From contig NC_037603.1 in assembly GCF_003073045.1 (NCBI RefSeq), forward strand, positions 12,778,192 through 12,842,191: a stretch of 64,000 nucleotides of DNA. The letters are read 5' to 3'. A model generated the notes under the pieces. The model searched no databases. It was not told the origin of the DNA and saw only the letters and a program-made list of their open reading frames with translations. Positions 14,801 to 29,100 of this stretch are shown piece by piece (position 1 is the stretch's first letter; each line of letters starts with the position of its first letter). The position numbers were made by a program, and so were the translations under genes. Source of the DNA: Pomacea canaliculata (Eukaryota; Mollusca; Gastropoda; Architaenioglossa; Ampullariidae).

Positions 14801-17121
14801 GAGAAGGTAGATGTTTCGAGAAATGTTGTGAAGCAGCATGAAGCGAAAACATTCATTGGGCGGGACATGGGGTTCTTCTTTCTCCTCCTCATCTTGTCCC
14901 TTGTCTACATCATATATAAATATACTTGTGCATGCTAGCGTGTATTCACAAACAAATAATAGTTTGAGAGACAATAAATTTCCTTTATTCGATAGACTCG
15001 TGCTCATTACCGATGTCGAGGTAATGGTGGGGTAATCAAGTAAAAATACAAAATACATACATGCAGTGCCCTTATTTTAATAAATTTACAACATACATTA
15101 ATTTTTATTAACAATATTAATAACTTGCAAGTTATTTGTCCTCCCTAATCTACAGTGATTGGTAAACAAAGTAGACAACATTGTTGGACAGAAAGAGGGA
15201 AGGAGATATTCAAAGTTTCATCAGCTCGGGCTTAACTCTTTTACAAGTCAACACTTCGCGATCTCTCGTCGCTTGACAATTTCAACATGAGCCTAAACAT
15301 TTGCTGCATTTCATGTCAACAAATAAGCTATAGGGCTGTATTGTGCCATTGTGAATACATAGCCCTGAGTCCTTATCTCCAACCCTCCCGTCTGACACAA
15401 ATGTTGAACGACAGGCGAGGACGATTTGAAAGAGGGAATGGGATCCACAGCAAGGGGTTACTTTGAGGCTAATCTGTTCTGTCACAAAGTGTGGCGGGAG
15501 GATTTATTTTTTTTTTTTTTTTTGCGAGATAACACCTGATAAAATTCTTTTCTAATACTCGAAACTTTTTCTCGTTAATTGTCGGATGTATGAATACCAA
15601 CGCTTTATATCCTAGGTATTTAAAGGATTAACGAGGTGAACATCGGATATACAGGTCTGAGTTGCTTTGAGAACAACGAAAACGCTGACAGGATTGGGGG
15701 GATTCTGTGTTGACCCACTTGAAGAAAGCGGGTGAAACTGCCGTGTCCTCCAGTCCCTTCAAAACCAACACGAAACAGGCTTTTCTTGTTTGATCAGAGG
15801 TAATAAGGGGACGAGTCGACAGTTTGAAGACATCCGCCCGACCTTAATCGTGTTCCACCCTGCACCCTTGTTTTCATTCTACTCTCTTAAATTGAAAAAA
15901 AAAATTAAATTAATTTAAATTTGCAAGTCCACCAACTTTGTAGTCCGCAAAACCTTGTTCTTGACTCGAATTCTCTCCCTTTAGCCATTTTGTCTCCCTT
16001 TTTCTATTTTTCTATTTAACGCCACTTCTAAAGGATTTTTATTTTCTTTTATTTTCTTTCGGAAATACTTATAGCTTCTCTGATAATACCTGGGCTTTTT
16101 AGATGAGCAAGTAAGATTTTTGTCGTCCAAATTGATGGAAGGAGGTTCATCTGAAATAAATTTCATCTATGTACTGGTCATTCGTCTGAGAGCGATTTTC
16201 TTAGCAAGTAGACTGCTTATTATCCACTAACATGAAATGTTAAACAAATTATATATATATATTCCTTCTCGCTTAATTTTTATTATTATTTATTTATTTG
16301 GGTTATTGACATGGTCGTTAATTTGCGAAGAGATGGGAGGTTAGCTTCATCACCCAAGACACCGATGCAAACGTTTTCTTCTTTTATCTTTCCTTTAGAA
16401 TCGCTGTCTTTTATTTAGCAATATCTACCTCTGGGCTAAGCTTTGTTAACACCAGCAGTGTGAACAGTACCTGGGTGTAGGTTGAAGGCAGTTATTGGTG
16501 TTCAGTCACACCTACACGGACTGTATTGTTATCAAGCAGTCACGCGACTCAGTCAACAGCCGGGGTACAGGCATCATAGCACAACTCACAAATGATTGTT
16601 TACATAAAAATATTGATCTGTTATTATCGTCTCCCCTATTCTCATCACACCCCACACCCATCATCAATCGCCTGACCCTCTCCGCATGCACGCACACTGT
16701 CTCGCACGCACGCGCACACACACATACACACGCACGCGCACACACTATTTACGCGCGAGTTCATCCAGCATCATTACACTCACCTGCCTCCGACACATCC
16801 ACACAGGCAAGTATGAACTTCTGTAACAATCAAGAAAATAAATTATTCTCCATGTCACGGGAAAGCTTATTAACAGCTGGCTGGACACTTCGCCTCAAGT
16901 CGTCATCGTCGTCAGTTCATATAGTTGTTACAGACGACTGCTTCAACATTCGACTCCCTCCTTGGTGTTCGTCCACGGTGTAGAAAAACTGTTATCAGTA
17001 ACATCTGTTTCCAGTTGTTTTAATAATCCTACTTTCTATGCAAATAGAAACACCTTTGCCATTTTTTTTCCCCTTCCTTTGACATTCATCGATTCACAAC
17101 TTGTGGTTTTTCTTTTTTCAG
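11811..17121. other. Region upstream of the plakin, no gene recognised
   Basis: A CpG-rich patch lies at about 13010-13150, just after a donor-like AAAAG|GTGAGT at 12987, and could be a promoter or first-exon area for the plakin. A pyrimidine-rich tract occupies 14165-14290. A GGGGCAATAACTC motif lies at about 12523. The T run at 15508-15524 and the TA run near 16250 are simple repeats. No coding exon can be supported. Confidence 0.5.
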
Positions 17122-17127
17122 AAAAAA

Positions 17128-20100
17128 ATGGCGAAGTCGGAAGTGCAGAGGTGTTTAGACTGGCTGTTTCAAAAACAGGTAAGTGTTCATATTAATTTTT
17201 AATACTACGTGCAATAACTTGGATACATATTTTTCTTGGCAACACTGTTCAAAAAACAAATCGACTTAAACTGCTACTCTTTAGTTAATGTATTCCGGGT
17301 GCATGGTTGGGTGCTTTGCCTGTCAACTACAACTGTCGACGTGAGGTTGGCTAGTATAGAAGGAGAGAAAGAAAGCAGAACTCAAGAGTGAAATAGTCAG
17401 AGAGGGTTAGGCTTATCCGCGAGCACAAATTGAAAGCCTGTGACCTCTGACCTGTTGGAAACTACTCCTTACCAGTCTGTGCGCACGGTTTTCACCTGGC
17501 GCGTGCAGCACGTCATCACATAAGCACGACACGTGCATCAAGTTATTCAGTAAACAGTCATAGACAGGGAGCATGGGCAAGTGCAACAACATAGGACTAG
17601 TGGTACAGAGGTTTGCATGGTAAGACAGGTAGGTAGACAGGTAGGTAGACAGGTAGGTAAACAGGTAGGCAGACAGGTAGGTAGACAGGTAGGTAAACAG
17701 GTAGGTAGACAGGTAGGTAGACAGGTAGGTAGACAGGTAGGTCTGAGAGAGACCAGTGTGCAGCCATGCGTGGCGACCGTAGTAAACAAGACGCCAGGTG
17801 GTTCATCGACAAACACTACCGAAATCTAGATAATGCACGTCCTCCCCACACACATACATACAGTCACACACAAACATATACTCGTACATACTGCGTGTGA
17901 TAGAAAGAGAGAAAATATAGAATGAAAATATTCTTCAATCGGATAGACTCGTGTACAGTCCCACCAACCCACAGACATGTCTGCCAATGTCCAGACCTGT
18001 GACCTGTCGCTTCACTGTTGACATGTAGTCCACAAATAAAAAATAAATAAGAATTTCACGTCAACTGGTATCAATAAATTCATAGTTTACTAAACAGGTT
18101 TAATTAATCCATCTATGACATCCATGTTAGACCTCTCTAATTAGAAAGTTTACACTTCATTACACAGAATAAAAGGGAGAAGTGAGTGGTCCAACGATTG
18201 ATTTGCTGTGGGAGCTCGAGTGTGAAGAGATATTTTCAACAGAAGGCATGAGTCATGATATGTACCTTCACTCTGCAGTCTGTGTATTCTATTTAGCGGA
18301 TTTTTAGCCCAACCCCTATTTCTGAATCCACCCTCCCTTCCCTCCAATCTACGCTCGACCCACCACCGGTGCCGCGACAACAAAAATACTCCGTCGTTGT
18401 CGTTGTCAGGCACCTGTCCCTGACACTAGAGCAATTCAACAAGTTATCTGCGACCTCAGATCTCATTCTGTTTTGTACCCGCACTTGAAAAGTGAAACTT
18501 CCCAATGGCGGCAATGGTTTCAGGGGAGAGTACTCGCTTTTCTTCCTCCCCCTTTCCCCACCATTATCCTGTGAGACTGAGTCCTGTGGGGTCCCCCCGA
18601 AGTGTCCTTTCAGTCTCGTGTGTCGGCCAACGATTTAGCAAAATAGACGAGAGTTTCAGGGCCGACAATCTGTCGGACAAGTCTTCTGACGCAGTAATGT
18701 CCCTTTGCCTGTGATTGAGTACGTGTGTGTGTGAGGGAGAGAGAGACAGAGGGATACAGAAATTCGAGAAAATAAGAAGAAAATTACATAATGAGAGCCA
18801 CGTATACCATCATTCATTTCATCGACTCAATCATCATTCCCGGCATTAATTTTTATTTTTCTCTTGTTGATAAGGCAACAAGCTTGACGACAGAAAACAA
18901 ACTAAACACCAGCTTGATTAGCTTGAACTTTTGATGCATCTTTAACCAAACCATCTTTTTATTCGTCCTCCATCTGTCATTCCACTTCTGCAAGAAGCAA
19001 GAATGTGGTCAGGCCCCCAGCCTCGTGCACTATTATCTCAATGGCGCAGTTACCCATGATTCAGTCGGCAGTAATGTCGAATCACTTAGTGGTTGACCTT
19101 TTGGTGGAGCAGACCAGCGATGGTGTCATTAGGTGGAAGCTGCTGCAGCAAACTCTGTGTCGTGTCAGGCAGTTGGGAAGTGCATGTGTGTCACTGGATT
19201 GCTTGCCGCCGGAAACCGGACATGGAGTTCACACAGGTCAAGGACCATTAACCAGAAATTGGAACGGACTGGGTTGTGACTGTATACAACCGCCTGGGTC
19301 AAAGGTCACAGGAAACTCCATTGTACTTATAGCTCTGTTGGTTATTTTGTCAATAACAATATTTATATATCATGCTGTTTACGGCTTTATATGTGTTTAT
19401 TAAATAAGAAAAATTATCCTCTCTACTCTTTCATATTTTAAACTATTAAACCCATAACCACACACAATACAGAAAGAATAACATAACTCTGTACAACATA
19501 AATGAGAAAAGTACAGTTTTGCGTCCTATGGATGGTAAAGGGAATACAGAATCAGAGTGGTTCAGTGTGCCAAATATCGCTCTATGACAGTCCATCTACA
19601 GTGAATATTTAAGATCTGAATTAAGGAAAGCAGCTAGTGTGTCTTAAAAAATATTTTAAAAAAATATCCGTTTATATTCTCTGTTGAATTTAAATCTGAG
19701 AACGAGACTAATGATAGTAAAAATAGTTCTATAATTGTATAAACTATACAGTTTGTAGTCACATGACTTGTGTTGCCGTATAGTTATATAGTTGCATGAT
19801 GTAAATAACTACATTAGGTATATTGTTGAAATATTTAGTGACACGTGTTCTTTAGTCATAATAGTTTAATACCTGTCTGTCACATAATTATATGGCTACA
19901 CGTACTATGTATCTAAGCTATACACTTACACCAATGTTACATTTTATCAGCTACATACGTACATGTAAATAATACGATTATTTAGGCAGCTATACAGCCG
20001 AGGTTCAGGATTTGTGACTGAGGAGACAGGAGGTTGCTATCCCATGCTGCTTAGGGGCAACAACGACTTTTGTGTCTTTGTCATAATTACGGTATCTGAT

Positions 20101-23100
20101 GATTGTTTGTTTATTTACAGAGCGAGCTGGAGACGGAGAGTTTCGGCAAGGGGAGACAAGGCGTCGTGGACGCGCTGTCTTCTCAGAGGGCAAGGACGAA
20201 CGACATCCACAACTTCCGGTCCAAGATTGACAAGCTTGTGGAGACTGAGGTCTGTAGCAGAGACCCTGGCTTGGTTTATTCTTCTCTTTATTTTTCTCTT
20301 CAATAAAGATCAATGGACAAAGGTATGCACGATCTTATTAAAGTGCAAAGTAATCTCAAGAATAAGACAGGGGGTGGTCCTTGGGGTCCCTGCCAAATGG
20401 TATGCGCATTGGTCTTTGTCCATCCACCCACTTGTGTATCTTACAGTCTGTCGATCCATATATTTGCACGTTTAATGTCTTTGTCCTTCTGTATTTTCAC
20501 TCACAGTCAGCTCTGTTTTGCTGTTATTAAGCTAAAAATTTCATTTGATGACAGAAATTGGCCGCAGAAACAGCGAAAGATTTGGATGGCAATTACAACT
20601 CAGTGTCGGTGAGTAGACAGATGTGGAGAATATTTAGTAGCAACCTTACAGTCTTGATTGCACGGTATGTGCGCTAATATAAGAGTTTATAAAATTTATG
20701 TTGCTCCTCATCATTCTCATCTTCTTTCTCCATCTCGTGCTCCTCTTCTTCTCTCACTTTTTCATTATCTTCTTATTTTTTTTAATCTCGAAAATGTAGA
20801 ATCATTTGCAGCGCCAATCCCTTCGTGGGTCTGTTGTACTTTTACTTTTTCCATTGTCCGCTGTTTATTTTGGCGCAAGGGAGATAAGAATCCAGACAGA
20901 CTTGATGTTATTGGTTGACAGAAAAGTTGGAGAGAATCTTATTTACTCGATTATGTTTGTCAAATATTTAGTGAAACTGAAACAACTACACGTTGGTTTT
21001 CAGTCCTTGTCCAAGAAAAGACAGCAATGTCTGGAGACTGTAGCCCAGATCGCTTCTTTGGAAGAATTTATACAGGTAAACAAGCTGTTGACTATTAGAA
21101 TATCCTACCTTAGCTAAATAACTCCTGAAAGGCGGTTGATTTTTCGATTGAAAGAGGAGGGTGGGATTGTTGCATGAACAATCAAGTATAAGGCTCGGTA
21201 ATGTTTTGGTGGAATATGCTGTTTATGTACGTTGACAACAAAAGTGGATAAGCAATTACACCTGTCATTTTGTTACAGAACATGGCAACAGAGTTCGATT
21301 CCAGAGCGCTTCATCTTGTGAGCAAAGCTGAAGTGGAGAAGCAGACCGGATCCCCAGACCAGTCCAATGAGAGTCTGGCCAAAGCCAGTCAGGTGGGTGG
21401 ACATGACTCACCGGGGTCAAGGAGTGCTCCAGTCTGGTGTTACCTTTATAGTAGAGATTGAGTCTCCAGACCTGTCTGTCTCTGCCGGTCCAACTCATCA
21501 TAGACCTTACTGTATGCTCACGTGCTTGTGGACGTTGGTGTGTTGGAAGCACTTCTCTCTCTGTCTCCATGGCTTTATTCTCACACTCACCTGTCTTTTA
21601 CTCACCATCGTGTTCGTTACTTGGGTTCCAGACTTGTATCCAGGCGGTGCGTGCCAACTGGCAGTGGCTCTTCCAGGTCATGCAGTGCGCCGAGGTCCAC
21701 CTGCGCAACGACGCCCTGTATCAGGAGGTCAGTACATGATCACGTGATCAGCACTAGCGAAGGGCAAAGGCCAATGGTCATTGTAAAGTTGGACCTGCCC
21801 ACCATACGCTAGAGTGTCAGATTTTATTCATCGTCCAGTTGTTACATTATCTCTCTGTCTCTCTGCTAATGAATGTCTAATGCATTGATATTCCACAACA
21901 CATCCATCCAAAAACACAAGAATTCATACTTTCTGCAAGTATGTAGGTCTGCGAGAATATGGCATACTTATCACATCCGTCTCAGAACAGTAGCAAGGGC
22001 ACAGTCTACAAATATATTAATGTTGCTGAGGTTGTTTAAAAAAAAATAGGTCTCATAATTTATTGGTGGGTTCCCTTAGAATTATTTCTCATTTGCATTC
22101 TCTTTGGTTAAACACCATGCCTGACATCTGTGGATGCAGTTTTTCCACGAGGTAGAGGAGGCTGAGTACTGGATGGAAACCACACTTACCCGCATCCACC
22201 TGTCCTTTGACCGGAACCGCCTGCAGGGAAACAGAGCCGACGCGGAGGCTATTCAAGAAGAAATCAATGTAGGTGTCTCTGTCTTTTAAGTGCTTTTTTT
22301 TTTTTAATAAGAATTTTCTCCTCTGTGAGAGTCGAATTGCATTATCTATCATTATCCCCTTCTGTGAGTTCTCTTCCGCACTGTCAAGACCTTTTTTCTG
22401 TAATTTTGTTTTTATGGCATTCGTGAAAGTTAAACAAGTGTAAGCAAAAACTGCTGTGGTACAATGACAATGAAATTCGTGATTTTGTCAGAACACCTGA
22501 TCTTAGACATTTGTCGATTCTCTTTCTCGTAGCATCAAACACTCATCCCAAAGCAGACAGATCCTCTGTTAGTCGTGTAATTAATCTTCTCATCTTGCTT
22601 AGGAGGATTAGTTTCTTCAAACTCTTGCTGGATGGCTGGTTTCTCTGACAATAAGTTAAATCAGGTAAACTAGGGAGGTTCAGTTTGTCAAAAAAAAAAA
22701 TTCATATCGAAAGTTCATGAGACAATTCATTCACAGAACACATCCTCAGTCCATATTTCAATGGGATTATAATTGATACTTCTGCTCAAGCATAGTGTCA
22801 GAGAAATATATTATTGAAAAGCCGTTCATTTGTATGCATTGAAGTGTTTATTAAAGGGCAATAACTCTTCAGAGCTTACAAACTGAACACACGCGTGATA
22901 GGTAAATGAGGGAAAGTTACGTCCCTTTGTCTATACACTCTTCCTTGGCTGGTCCAGATTGTGTGTTAGAGGGTGATAACTCGTCAGACCTTATAAACCA
23001 GATAAAAAAATCTTTGGAGTTCCTCTCTACACACATCTGTCACTGGAGCTTGGTCCTTAGTGTTTATTGTAAAACCTCTGGCTTGTCTGAGTATTTGTAA

Positions 23101-26100
23101 TCACGCTCTTCATGATCTCCTGTTCGTCTGTGTGTACTTGTAGATTATCTTATCTTCTGTTTGATGATCCCTTCACAATCCCCATTCTTCTACTCCACAC
23201 ATAATCATCACCGCATCCGTTTGTACTCGTTACTTGACAACACCGGTCCTTTCTTTCTTCCTTTATTCATTGACCTGGTCAAGCTATTCACTGAGTGTGG
23301 TCAAGCTATTCATTGATGTGGTCAAGCTACTCATTGATGTGCTATTCATCCTCCTTGGTTGCTGTGCTGCAGGACGTGCTGCAAGCCTTCCTGCTGTGGC
23401 AGACCAAGATCGACTACCTGTTCGACCGCGCCAAACAAGTCGTGCCGGTGCCGCAAAGGGTTAAAGGGATTAAAGAGCCGCGACCTGTCTTGGCCCTCAC
23501 AGACTTCGACAACAGCGAGGTGAGCACCACCAGCATCTGCACCCACATGTGGTGTGAGAGAGAGAATGTGTGCATAAGTGAAAGTGTGAAGAGAGTGTGT
23601 GAGAGAGCAATCAAGATGTGTATGTATGAGACTGTGTGAGTGAACGAGCTTAGTGTATTTAAGGATAATTGCGATGTGTTTGATATGTCATTACTGTTAG
23701 TGTGTGACACCCTTGTGTCTCGTGTTTGTGTAAAGACAGGAGAGTGTGCCTGTTGTAATTTCAGAAATTCGAAGCTAATGACTCCTTAAGTTAAAGGATA
23801 TCAGATTTTTTTTTTTTTTTTTTTTTTTTGATAAATAAAATAAACTAGATACATTCTGTTAAAACCTTTATTGTTGCTTACTCAGATAAAATTCATCGAG
23901 GGAGAGGCACTCACTCTGCTGGATAACTCAGATAGAAGCAAATGGAAAGTAAGTGTGTTACTGCGCTGAACAAATTGATCAGCATCATCATTATCATCAT
24001 AATCATCATCATCATGCATACGATCTAGTAAGAAAATCTCTAATTTTAGTCTGATAATCTTCTTACATCTATCTGCTGAAGGGAAGTAATATTCGTGTTC
24101 TCTCCCTTGTCTTGATGTCGGATGAGGCTGACATGCGGATAGGTTGTGTACACCGTGCGTCACAGTGACGTTATGTATGTTCCTGCTTAACTGTTTGTCA
24201 TCCTGTGTGGTGACGTGTCTGCAAAGTGTGTGACTGTCGAGTGACTCAGGGTCTGTGCGTTAGAGCCAGGCGTGAGAACCATTCAGACAGAAGAATGAAC
24301 TGTAGAACAAGTTACATAAGAGTGAGTGTGTTACGACTGAAATTTTTGTATATCCCAGAAAGGTCCCCTGATCCAAGCCATTTAATGTTTCAACAAATTC
24401 TCTCATTATTTCATTTTTTTTCTCACAAAAGATGAAGAAACTCTTTTTCTCTCTCTTATTCTTTCTCTCTTCTCTCTCTCTCACCAGATGTCATTGTATT
24501 ATCTCCTTCAACAGGTACGCAACAGTGAAGGTAAAGAATCCCTGGTACCTGCTGTGATCATTCTCATACCTCCCCCGAGTGGTGAGGCCATGGACGCGGC
24601 CATCAGGTGTGTATGCTAATGCGACCCTGACCTCACTTCCACTTTCTCACAGGTGTTCAAGGCCCAGAGTAAGATTAGAACATTCCCTCAGGTGTGTTTT
24701 CTCTCTTTCTTGCTTTGTACACGTTTACTCGAACAGGAAACTGTTTTCCAACGAAAGCAAGAAACTCTGAGCTGTAAGATGTATCCTATTCATCCTCGCT
24801 GTCTGATGCACATGCAGGTTGCGCGTGCAGCTTCTGTCGCTATGGACAACGAGTGTCAAGAGGTTAGGCTACCAGCTGATCGCCTTCATGCTTCTCGTCT
24901 TCCGAGACTGGAACGATGAGGAGGTGAGTGGACTGTAACCTACACAACAAAACAACAAACATCTTATACGTCACACGTTGCGTCATTTTCACCCTCCCCT
25001 AATGCGTCACAGTTCTTAAAATTGTCGCAAAACGTTTGCTGATGACGTCGCAGTCAAAAAGACGTCAGAATTCAGCTGGGCTTAAAGACCTACTAGAGTG
25101 CAAAATCTGTGATTTTCAAATATAATATAAAGTGTTTCAAAAGATGCTATTTCTTCAAATGTGTTGATAGTCTCGTCGTTTTTTAAGACCATTAAAACAT
25201 GTCTAAACATAAGGTCTCGCTGGTGACGTCTAGTTCACAGCTATCTCAGTTGCTGTGGTCTTAAAGCTGAAACTTGCAAATATTACTGTCTGCGTTTCTG
25301 AGTGCTTCTTGACAGAAGGAAGCAACGGGAGTATTGAGGATATTCATCCAAATTTGAAGAAACAGCATTTCATTCTGAGCTCAGAACAGGTCATGGAAAA
25401 AGAAATTACGCTTTTGTAAATCTTTAACGACAATAAACACTGGAGCGCCACCTGGCGATAACATCCTAAAATAGACATTTGCTTATTTATATTTACTGAA
25501 TAGGATGGAAGAATCATCGTACCACATTTTCTGGAGAATTTAACCACGACCTAGCTTTTAATTTTTTTAAAGAACTCTTCACAGCAAACATATCATCACA
25601 TGCAAACAGTGATTAAAAAATAATAAAACAGTTGTAGCGCACATCTTTGCTGTGGCCTTGAAACTAGGGATGGTGTGGGAGGTGTGGGAGGTGTGGGTTC
25701 ATCACCCCTAGGGCCATCTGCTGACGACATCGTCACAAACATTTCGAGGCGTTTCCTCAAATAACCACCAATCGTCCGTGCCTGAAGGCGAGGAAATGTT
25801 TAGAGGATGTCCCATGAGGCAAAGTGTTGACGACATCGCGACACTGTGTCGCTGATACCCAGAATTAGCATATGGCGGTGTGACCACAGCCTCGAGTCCA
25901 CCGCCAAGTCTTTAAGTGCAAAACGCCGTTGGGTGGGGGAAGGATTTTAGTGATCTTTAATGACACGGAGACATTTGCAGTTGAATACCAGATGTGTGTA
26001 CGCGAGTGTAGTACAGTTCATGTTTACAGAGGCCTCTACATTATTTATAAAGAATCATTACATCTTAAAAAAGAAAACATCCTCCCGGCTATTGGCTAGC

Positions 26101-29100
26101 AAAACAGAACTTAAGTGGTTAAAGAGAGAGAGAGGATAAAACTAGGATGGTGTGGAGAGATAGACACTCATAAAACAGAAGGACAATGTGTTTTATTGGT
26201 TTATCGGTTATCTAAGCCCTTAAGAAATGTAATACATCAGGTTTAAAAATCCACATTTAACCTGATCATAAAATATACTAAAGATCTTTTATATATATAT
26301 AGGGGAAATCTTTTGATTGCAATATAGACAACGATACGATTTTAAATGCCAGTACTTGGTATAATATTCAGTATTTATGTGAGGTCCGTGAGGGGCTGCC
26401 TGGAGGGCGATGTGGACAGCGATAACGATGACTGTGACGTCGGTAGTGACGAAATGAGGTGCCTCTCTGTCCGCCAGACGGCGCTGTTGCAGCAACTGTC
26501 TCCTGAGGACAAGGTGGAGCTGCTGCGGGTCATCAAGTACATTGAGAGCACGCTGCAGGAGCACTGGCAGGAGTACGGGGACTTCCAGGAGCTGCAGGAG
26601 AGGATTCTGAGGCTGAGGATGATCATCGAGGAGGCGCCTGAAGGGAGAGAATCGAGTAAGTGGTGGGAAGAAGCGATGAAAGAAATAAAAAGAAGTGGTG
26701 TGTGTGTGGGTCTGTGTTCGTTGGTTTATAGAAAGGGAATGTATTTGATAAAGAAAGTGTATGTGTGTGTTGAAATAAGTGAGAGAGTGGACGAGTAAAA
26801 ATGAGAAAGAATTTTATACCGTGAGTCTGTTTTGTTTTTGTTTTGTTTTTTTTTTTTTGGGGGGGGGGGGGTAAAAAAAGAGAGAGAAAAAATAGTATAA
26901 TTGAAAGGTAAGAAATTATTCAAAGAAGTGGTGGAATTAATTTAAATTCCAAATATTCTATATATATATATATTCCTGAAGTATTGGGGCTCATAAGAAT
27001 GGGACGTAGCGTGGGTCTGTGTGACTGGAGAATTTCTTTGGAAAGTATTGACTGAAACTCTTAAAGTTTGTTTTATTAAATGTTTCAGATACAGAATTTC
27101 TGCAGACTGTTGTCGTTCAGATTAAAACACTCGAAGACCTCTTGAAAAAGTACAAGGTAGGTAAAGGTCTAGATGTCTCACTGTGTCCAATGTGGTTCTG
27201 TGTGTGTGTGAAAGAGCTGAGAGAGACACTGCTCCCTTTTTGTCTCGCAATTAAAGATTGAATACAAGAGCATGCTGATTTACATTTTTGAATAAATTTA
27301 TATCTTGAATACGCACACAATACTGTTAGCAATAAACACAGCTCTTAGCAAAGGATTTCGAGATAAATCTCAAACCTCGTTTAGTTTGATAAACATGTCT
27401 GTGGGTATTTAAACTCGAAGACTATGAGGTGAAGTTTGGTGTGTAATGAATATGACTTTTTTCAGGACTTCTGGGCCTTTTGGGAGACCTTCAAGGTGAT
27501 CGTGGAGCTTCTGAAGCAACCCAAATTTTTGCTGGTGTGTGACAAGTGGGACCAGCTGAAGTACATCACCACAGCCCACTTCGTCAGGTAGGTCCACCGC
27601 AAAGGTAGTTGGGAAATATGTTAGTGGTTGTAGACTATCTGTTAGTACTAACGTTAGTCCACTACCTGTATCGTCAATTAGAGAATTATTTATCATCATT
27701 AGAGTTAGCAATACAGCCTATCATTACTAATGTTGGTAGATGAGCTGGTAAAACATTTTTTGTTTAACTTTTTTGGTAGAATTTGACTACAAACACTAAC
27801 AGTCTGTAGTTGAACGGTGGAGGTTGTATGTGGGGATTGTGGTGGTGGTGATGGTTAGGCAACAAGCATGGAATGAAAAGTGAAAGGAAAGAAATGTTAG
27901 CTAATCTAGTCTCAACACCTGACTGTTAGTACAGCACCCAAAATAGTCTCAACGTTTTCAGACAAGTTCGTGATATAGTTATGATACATTCCATATATTT
28001 ATCCAGTTGAAAAAACTGAAGTTGTTCCTACTTATAATCTATGCCCCTGAGAATCATAGTGTAAATAAAAGTATATAACGGCGAATATTTCATTGCAAAC
28101 TTTGCGAACTCTAGCTATAAAATGACATAAGGTTTGGGCATGATAGTTTTTGACATCTAATTTACCTGCCGGAGGAAGAAAACATACAAATTTCGCATTA
28201 CAAGTCAAAATTTTGCTATTTTTGCCAATAAATCCGTGTATCCGTAGCAAAATTAATTCTCACCTTACATCAACAAGAATGCGCTGTATAGAGTGCGTGT
28301 AGATACAACGAAACTCATAAAGATGTCGATGTCTTGGAAGTCAGGTTCCTTTGGAGAGAACTTTTTTAAAGACAAATGGCAGAGTTGAATCTTTTTTATG
28401 TTCACCATATCTCGTTGTATCCATGACTTTTGCTCTATTTTAATCTACATAAAATGCTCTTCAGTCTAGTGTAGGCTGCTCCTCTTTCACATCAAGCATC
28501 ACGAAGTTGCTTTCCGACAGTTAGTTCTGCCCCTAAGACCAATAATCACCTGACAGTAGTATACATTTACTCAGAATAATTTCCTCGAGACTTGTTTGCA
28601 CTTCTCTAGCACAAGTCCCTATTGGTTTGGGTCAAATAAACCTGCTTTCGGTCTGGTTTGTAATCTTCTGTAGGAAGCTACTGGCATGCATGCAATGGCT
28701 TGATACGTGCCTTGCAATCCACCCTTGTTCTAGGTTCTTGGATGTAAAACTGGATGCTGTTAATGGAAAAGCCAAAAAAGAGCCATCCAGCATGGTTCTG
28801 CAAGAAAAGTATCATGTCTCGATGTATACTACTTCATTTCTTTCCTGTCATTCTGTTGGTTATTTTTTTTTTTCATTTGCAAATTCTTTTTATACTGAAA
28901 GGCAGTAATTCTTCAACAGATAAAGCCGGGTAAATTTTTGATAGCAACGGAAGGCGGAGAAGATATTTTGTTTACTCTAGGACATCATAATTTTTTTTTA
29001 ACCTAAAATCGTGTGAATTCTAACTTATTCATGCCACAGATTGTCATGGATGAGCGCCGGACTCACACATTTATCCCTAGAGTTACGAGTTCTTTTGTTC

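Noticed and set aside
16495-16983. 162-codon frame before the plakin start
   Set aside because: It contains a CA-repeat-derived Ala/His/Thr run, lacks a family motif, and is not in phase with a usable donor to the plakin exon.
17547-17829. Open frames on both strands with repeating VGRQ or CLPT residues
   Set aside because: They are produced by the 12-bp minisatellite, whose unit is divisible by three and lacks stops on both strands.
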